NCBI RefSeq assembly: GCF_900609045.1 | Contig: NZ_UXAV01000023.1 | Span: forward strand, 33,045-97,044 | From: Filibacter tadaridae | Lineage (GTDB): Bacteria; Bacillota; Bacilli; Bacillales_A; Planococcaceae | Direction of reading: 5' to 3' | DNA length: 64,000 bases | In this document: one piece after another, positions 61,556 through 64,000 of the stretch | Layout of the letters: each line of letters starts with the position of its first letter | Numbering within the stretch: position 1 is the stretch's first letter | Translations under genes and position numbers: made by a program | Notes under the pieces: model-generated | The model's input: the letters and a program-made list of their open reading frames with translations, nothing else | Databases searched by the model: none | What the model was told of the DNA's origin: nothing

Positions 61556-61999
61556 ATGTCTGAGCATAAATTAAATGACTCACTCGATACATTGAAAAAA
61601 AGCGGTGTCAGAATTACGCCACAGAGGCATGCGATATTGGAATATCTTATTTCCACTGAATCACATCCGACGGCTGACGATATTTATAAAGCGCTTGAAA
61701 GTAATTTCCCAAATATGAGTGTTGCAACAGTTTACAATAACTTGCGTGTATTCCGTAACGCGGGATTGATAAAAGAGCTTAATTATGGAGATGCTTCAAG
61801 TCGTTTTGATTTTGTAACACATGATCACTATCATATCATCTGTGAAAAGTGTGGAACGATTGTTGATTTTCATTATCCTGGGCTTGAGGAAGTCGAACAT
61901 TTGGCTACTCACGTGACGGGGTTTGAAGTAGGTTCACACCGATTAGAAGTTTATGGAACTTGTCCAGCATGTATTGATAATGCTGCGAAAGTGAATTAA
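61556..61999 (+). CDS. perR: Peroxide-responsive repressor PerR
   Basis: A 147-residue Fur-family repressor that senses peroxide by metal-catalysed oxidation of histidines. Every B. subtilis PerR ligand falls at the same residue number here: regulatory metal site His37, Asp85, His91, His93 and Asp104, and structural zinc Cys96, Cys99, Cys136 and Cys139. A winged helix (about 10-80) reads DNA. The ATG at 61556 is confirmed by this numbering; GTGAGG lies upstream. Aspartate at 104 distinguishes it from Fur. A strong terminator follows. Confidence 0.96.
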   Translation: MSEHKLNDSLDTLKKSGVRITPQRHAILEYLISTESHPTADDIYKALESNFPNMSVATVYNNLRVFRNAGLIKELNYGDASSRFDFVTHDHYHIICEKCGTIVDFHYPGLEEVEHLATHVTGFEVGSHRLEVYGTCPACIDNAAKVN

Positions 62000-62043
62000 A
62001 AACATCCGCCACTTTCGAGGGGAAAGTGGCGGATGTTTTTTTT
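61998..62043. terminator. Terminator after perR
   Basis: AAAACATCCGCCACTTTC and GAAAGTGGCGGATGTTTT arms around GAGGG with eight T residues, very stable; also able to serve the converging ygzB. Confidence 0.93.
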
Positions 62044-62130
62044 GAAAGAGAAGAAAGTAAAACTTTTTTAACATGGATTACTTTCCAGCTCTAGTGCTTG
62101 TCGCCCCCAACAAAGGCGCTGTCGAATTTC

Positions 62131-62508
62131 CTATTTTGAATTTTCCTTAGCATCGACGTTATTTCGATTTGGACGATTATATGCTTCATCAAATTCTTTA
62201 CCTTCCAGTGTCGGGTCCGTCGTTAGTGGTTCGCGGCAATGTCCACACATATCAACCCGTCCAAGCATTTTTGTTTGTTTTCCACAGTTTGGGCATGCAA
62301 TCTGTATTGCTTTGGTGGATAACAATCCTATCCAGGCATATACAACCGTGCTTCCAATGATGGCGAGCATACCAAGGACCATAAAAATGAGCATGACGAT
62401 TTCATTTTTTCGAAAGAAAATCCCGAGATACATAATAACAACGCCGATAAATATCAAAGACAGTGCGAAGGTACGTATCCGATTAATTTTATTTTTATAT
62501 GGTTTCAT
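62131..62508 (-). CDS. ygzB: UPF0295 zinc-ribbon membrane protein YgzB
   Basis: A 125-residue protein of the UPF0295 family. Two membrane helices (about 12-32 and 36-60) precede a zinc ribbon with CPNC...CGHC ([25 protein letters not shown]). Function unknown. It lies between perR and ygxA as in B. subtilis. The upstream AGGAGG is close to the ATG. Between its end and perR lies a short member (62086-62127) of the CCAGCTCTAG...GGCGCTGTCG repeat family. Confidence 0.88.
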   Translation of the reverse strand: MKPYKNKINRIRTFALSLIFIGVVIMYLGIFFRKNEIVMLIFMVLGMLAIIGSTVVYAWIGLLSTKAIQIACPNCGKQTKMLGRVDMCGHCREPLTTDPTLEGKEFDEAYNRPNRNNVDAKENSK

Positions 62509-62634
62509 AAAGTATTCCTCCTTACATATCCCAATTACTATATCATATAATTCTATTCATACGTTATTTATCCTATTCAAGTAAAGGATTTTTCAATGTA
62601 GCTGTCGAAAGATAAACGTTAAGGAGGTGACGTA

Positions 62635-63498
62635 GTGGAACAGGTGCTAAGACCAATTTATCAAGAACGGGCAAGTTTTCCAGATACGCTCGGTGTCATC
62701 CTTGTAGAGAAAAGAAGGAAAGATGACCCGATTACAGATACATTTGATGCAATCCTTCTTATTATCACTACTGATGATGAAGTACCGATATTCACAAAGC
62801 ACTACACAGATGGTGAAGAAAAAGCGGTCATGCATATAATCAGTGAAAAGCAACTTCACAAATGGCTTCTCCTCGGTTCAAAAAGAAAAGTTGTGGATTG
62901 GTTATTTTACGGAAAAGTTTATTTCGATCGTAATGAGTTTGTTGAGCAGTTAAGATCAGAGATGTGGGAGTATCCGTTTTACGGACGCAATATGAAAATG
63001 GGGCTTGAACTTTCTAAACTCGTGAGGGGGTATATAGAAGGGAAAACATTTTTCGAACAAGGAAGTCATATGGATGCCTACCATCATGTTGTGGAATCAC
63101 TACACCATCTCGCAAGACTTGCGGTAATCGAAAATGGTCTTTTCCCTGAAGTGACTGTATGGTCCCAGGTGAAAAAAATTGACCCATCAATCTATAAACT
63201 TTATGAAGAGCTCATCACAAGTCAGGAACCTTTGGAAAAACGTCTTGAGCTACTGTTTCTAGCAAGTGATTTTTTTATCCATAATCGAACCGCGGATGGC
63301 GCGCGACATATTATGGATGTCATGATGGAGAAGCAGCAATGGACAATTCAAGAACTCTATGAACAAGAAGAGCTTAAAATGTATTCCATCAATCTTGAAG
63401 TGTTTATAGAGTTTTTAGTTGAAAAAGGTTTTATCCAAGTTGTGAAGAGTGATTCAAAAAACGAATGGATTTATCATCGTGATTACAGGGTAGAATGA
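62635..63498 (+). CDS. ygxA: Nucleotidyltransferase-like protein YgxA
   Basis: A 287-residue protein matching the YgxA family, which lies just before an rRNA operon in B. subtilis, as here. The N-terminal domain (about 1-115) resembles a nucleotidyltransferase fold, with RKDDPITDTFDAILLII supplying acidic residues, followed by a helical domain (about 120-200, ELSKLVRGYIEGKTFFEQGSHMDAYHHVVESLHHLARLAVIE) and a small C-terminal winged-helix-like part. Reaction unknown. Starts at GTG with AAGGAGGTGA upstream. Confidence 0.88.
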   Translation: MEQVLRPIYQERASFPDTLGVILVEKRRKDDPITDTFDAILLIITTDDEVPIFTKHYTDGEEKAVMHIISEKQLHKWLLLGSKRKVVDWLFYGKVYFDRNEFVEQLRSEMWEYPFYGRNMKMGLELSKLVRGYIEGKTFFEQGSHMDAYHHVVESLHHLARLAVIENGLFPEVTVWSQVKKIDPSIYKLYEELITSQEPLEKRLELLFLASDFFIHNRTADGARHIMDVMMEKQQWTIQELYEQEELKMYSINLEVFIEFLVEKGFIQVVKSDSKNEWIYHRDYRVE

Positions 63499-63547
63499 TG
63501 GTTAAACAGGTTAAAGGGGGCGGTTTCATATCGCCCTAATAAACTTG

Positions 63548-63577
63548 TTGACATATAAATAGAAACCGTGCTATTAT
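63548..63577 (+). promoter_or_regulatory. rRNA operon promoter P1
   Basis: TTGACA (63548-63553) and TATTAT (63572-63577) are 18 bases apart, about 330 bases before the 16S gene. Strong -35 and the position fit a growth-controlled rrn promoter. Confidence 0.8.
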
Positions 63578-63635
63578 AGTAAGCGTCGCTTGAGGAGATA
63601 ACATAAACCTCCCGAAAGAAAGTTTTGAAAAAGAC

Positions 63636-63664
63636 TTGACTCTCGAGTTCGATGATGATAAATT
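63636..63664 (+). promoter_or_regulatory. rRNA operon promoter P2
   Basis: TTGACT (63636-63641) and TAAATT (63659-63664) are 17 bases apart, about 85 bases after P1, the usual tandem arrangement. The downstream leader has the GAACCTTGAAAACTGAACAG word common in Bacillales rrn leaders and an AGAAAAAT/ATTTTTCT hairpin (63869-63892) just before 16S. Confidence 0.6.
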
Positions 63665-63907
63665 AAGGGAGTTGCTTTTTAGAGGCAGCCGAATGAACCT
63701 TGAAAACTGAACAGCAAAACGTCAATGAAATACAGCGAGAGTGCCAAGTGTACTCGAGCAAAACATTTCTGAGTAACTGACTTATGTCGGAGCGAAGAAA
63801 TACAAATTGTCATTAATGAAGAGTTAAAATACATTCTTTTAATTAATGCCAGCAAGAAATGAGCAGGAGAAAAATGAAGTACAATTTTTCTTTACTCATT
63901 CTCTTCT

Positions 63908-64000
63908 ATTATGGAGAGTTTGATCCTGGCTCAGGACGAACGCTGGCGGCGTGCCTAATACATGCAAGTCGAGCGGACAATAAGGAGCTTGCTCCTTATT
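63908..64000 (+). rRNA. rrs: 16S ribosomal RNA, 5' end
   Basis: GAGTTTGATCCTGGCTCAG, then GACGAACGCTGGCGGCGTGC and CTAATACATGCAAGTCGAGC, are universal 5' words of bacterial 16S rRNA. The start is set by alignment to E. coli numbering (GAGTTTG begins at base 9). The window ends in variable region V1, so the gene is cut at 93 bases. Confidence 0.97.

Overview
The window comes from a motile, spore-forming, Gram-positive bacterium of the Bacillales, most like Sporosarcina or a close relative in the Planococcaceae. The evidence is spore genes (a Tlp-type SASP, a gamma-type SASP sspE, pdaA for cortex muramic lactam, a YjcZ-like peptide), flagellar stator genes motAB, strong AGGAGG ribosome binding sites with many TTG and GTG starts, and a gene order recalling Bacillus subtilis in several blocks (ycs/kip, yfk, yfh, and ygaC to ygxA running into an rRNA operon). 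No tRNA, CRISPR array, prophage or intact insertion sequence was seen.

Layout. 1-2200: end of a cytochrome bd operon (cydA cut by the window edge, cydB, and an unlisted 40-codon cydS-like gene). 2220-2730: a 12-unit, 41-bp tandem array. 2838-7032: rRNA methyltransferase, OsmC protein and uncharacterised genes. 7130-12779: a 5-oxoproline (pyroglutamate) utilisation locus, kipR, pxpC/pxpB and the divergent pxpA-ycsG-ycsI, with a cre-like site and a candidate pair of shared operators. 12887-15245: an ECF sigma factor, a membrane CxxC-20-CxxC protein and tlp, bracketed by two inverted 121-bp repeats that are 96% identical. 15300-23344: stressosome-like RsbR protein, heme O synthase, a DUF2268 protein, a methyltransferase, the divergent psd/pssA pair for phosphatidylethanolamine, an ATP-grasp enzyme and a histidine-box membrane hydroxylase. 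23769-32243: FbpA-like peptide, amidase, DEAD-type helicase, methionine aminopeptidase, TPP riboswitch with thiT, TspO-like protein, PepF and an acetyltransferase. 32344-41660: carbonic anhydrase, M29 aminopeptidase, motAB, yfkK, alsT, yfkH and a P1B metal ATPase with PerR/Fur-type boxes. 42300-49713: small ORF, mobile-element-like repeats, MFS transporter, pdaA, recX, yfhH, yfhP, mutY, sspE, ygaC. 49776-57345: an ABC exporter and a five-gene Dpp-type peptide importer. 57407-63498: ygaE, gsaB, bcp, a 2-hydroxyacid dehydrogenase, perR, ygzB, ygxA. 63500-64000: rRNA promoters, leader and the first 93 bases of 16S rRNA.

How genes work together. perR carries a near-perfect Per box in its own promoter, and another lies upstream of the iron-efflux-like P1B ATPase, so sensor and likely effector of peroxide and iron stress share the window with bcp. 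PxpA, PxpB and PxpC form an ATP-dependent 5-oxoprolinase, and ycsG and ycsI plausibly supply transport and a linked reaction. Psd and PssA are consecutive steps of phosphatidylethanolamine synthesis. DppD-F-E-B-C form one complete importer.

The non-coding DNA is rich in repeats: the 41-bp array, the structured 121-bp element (plus two degenerate relatives near 17880 and 39680), palindromic elements near 42530 and 48930 sharing a 59-bp block, and Bacillales-type intergenic repeats near 23400, 44000 and 62090. Functions rest on motifs and family recall; no database search was possible.
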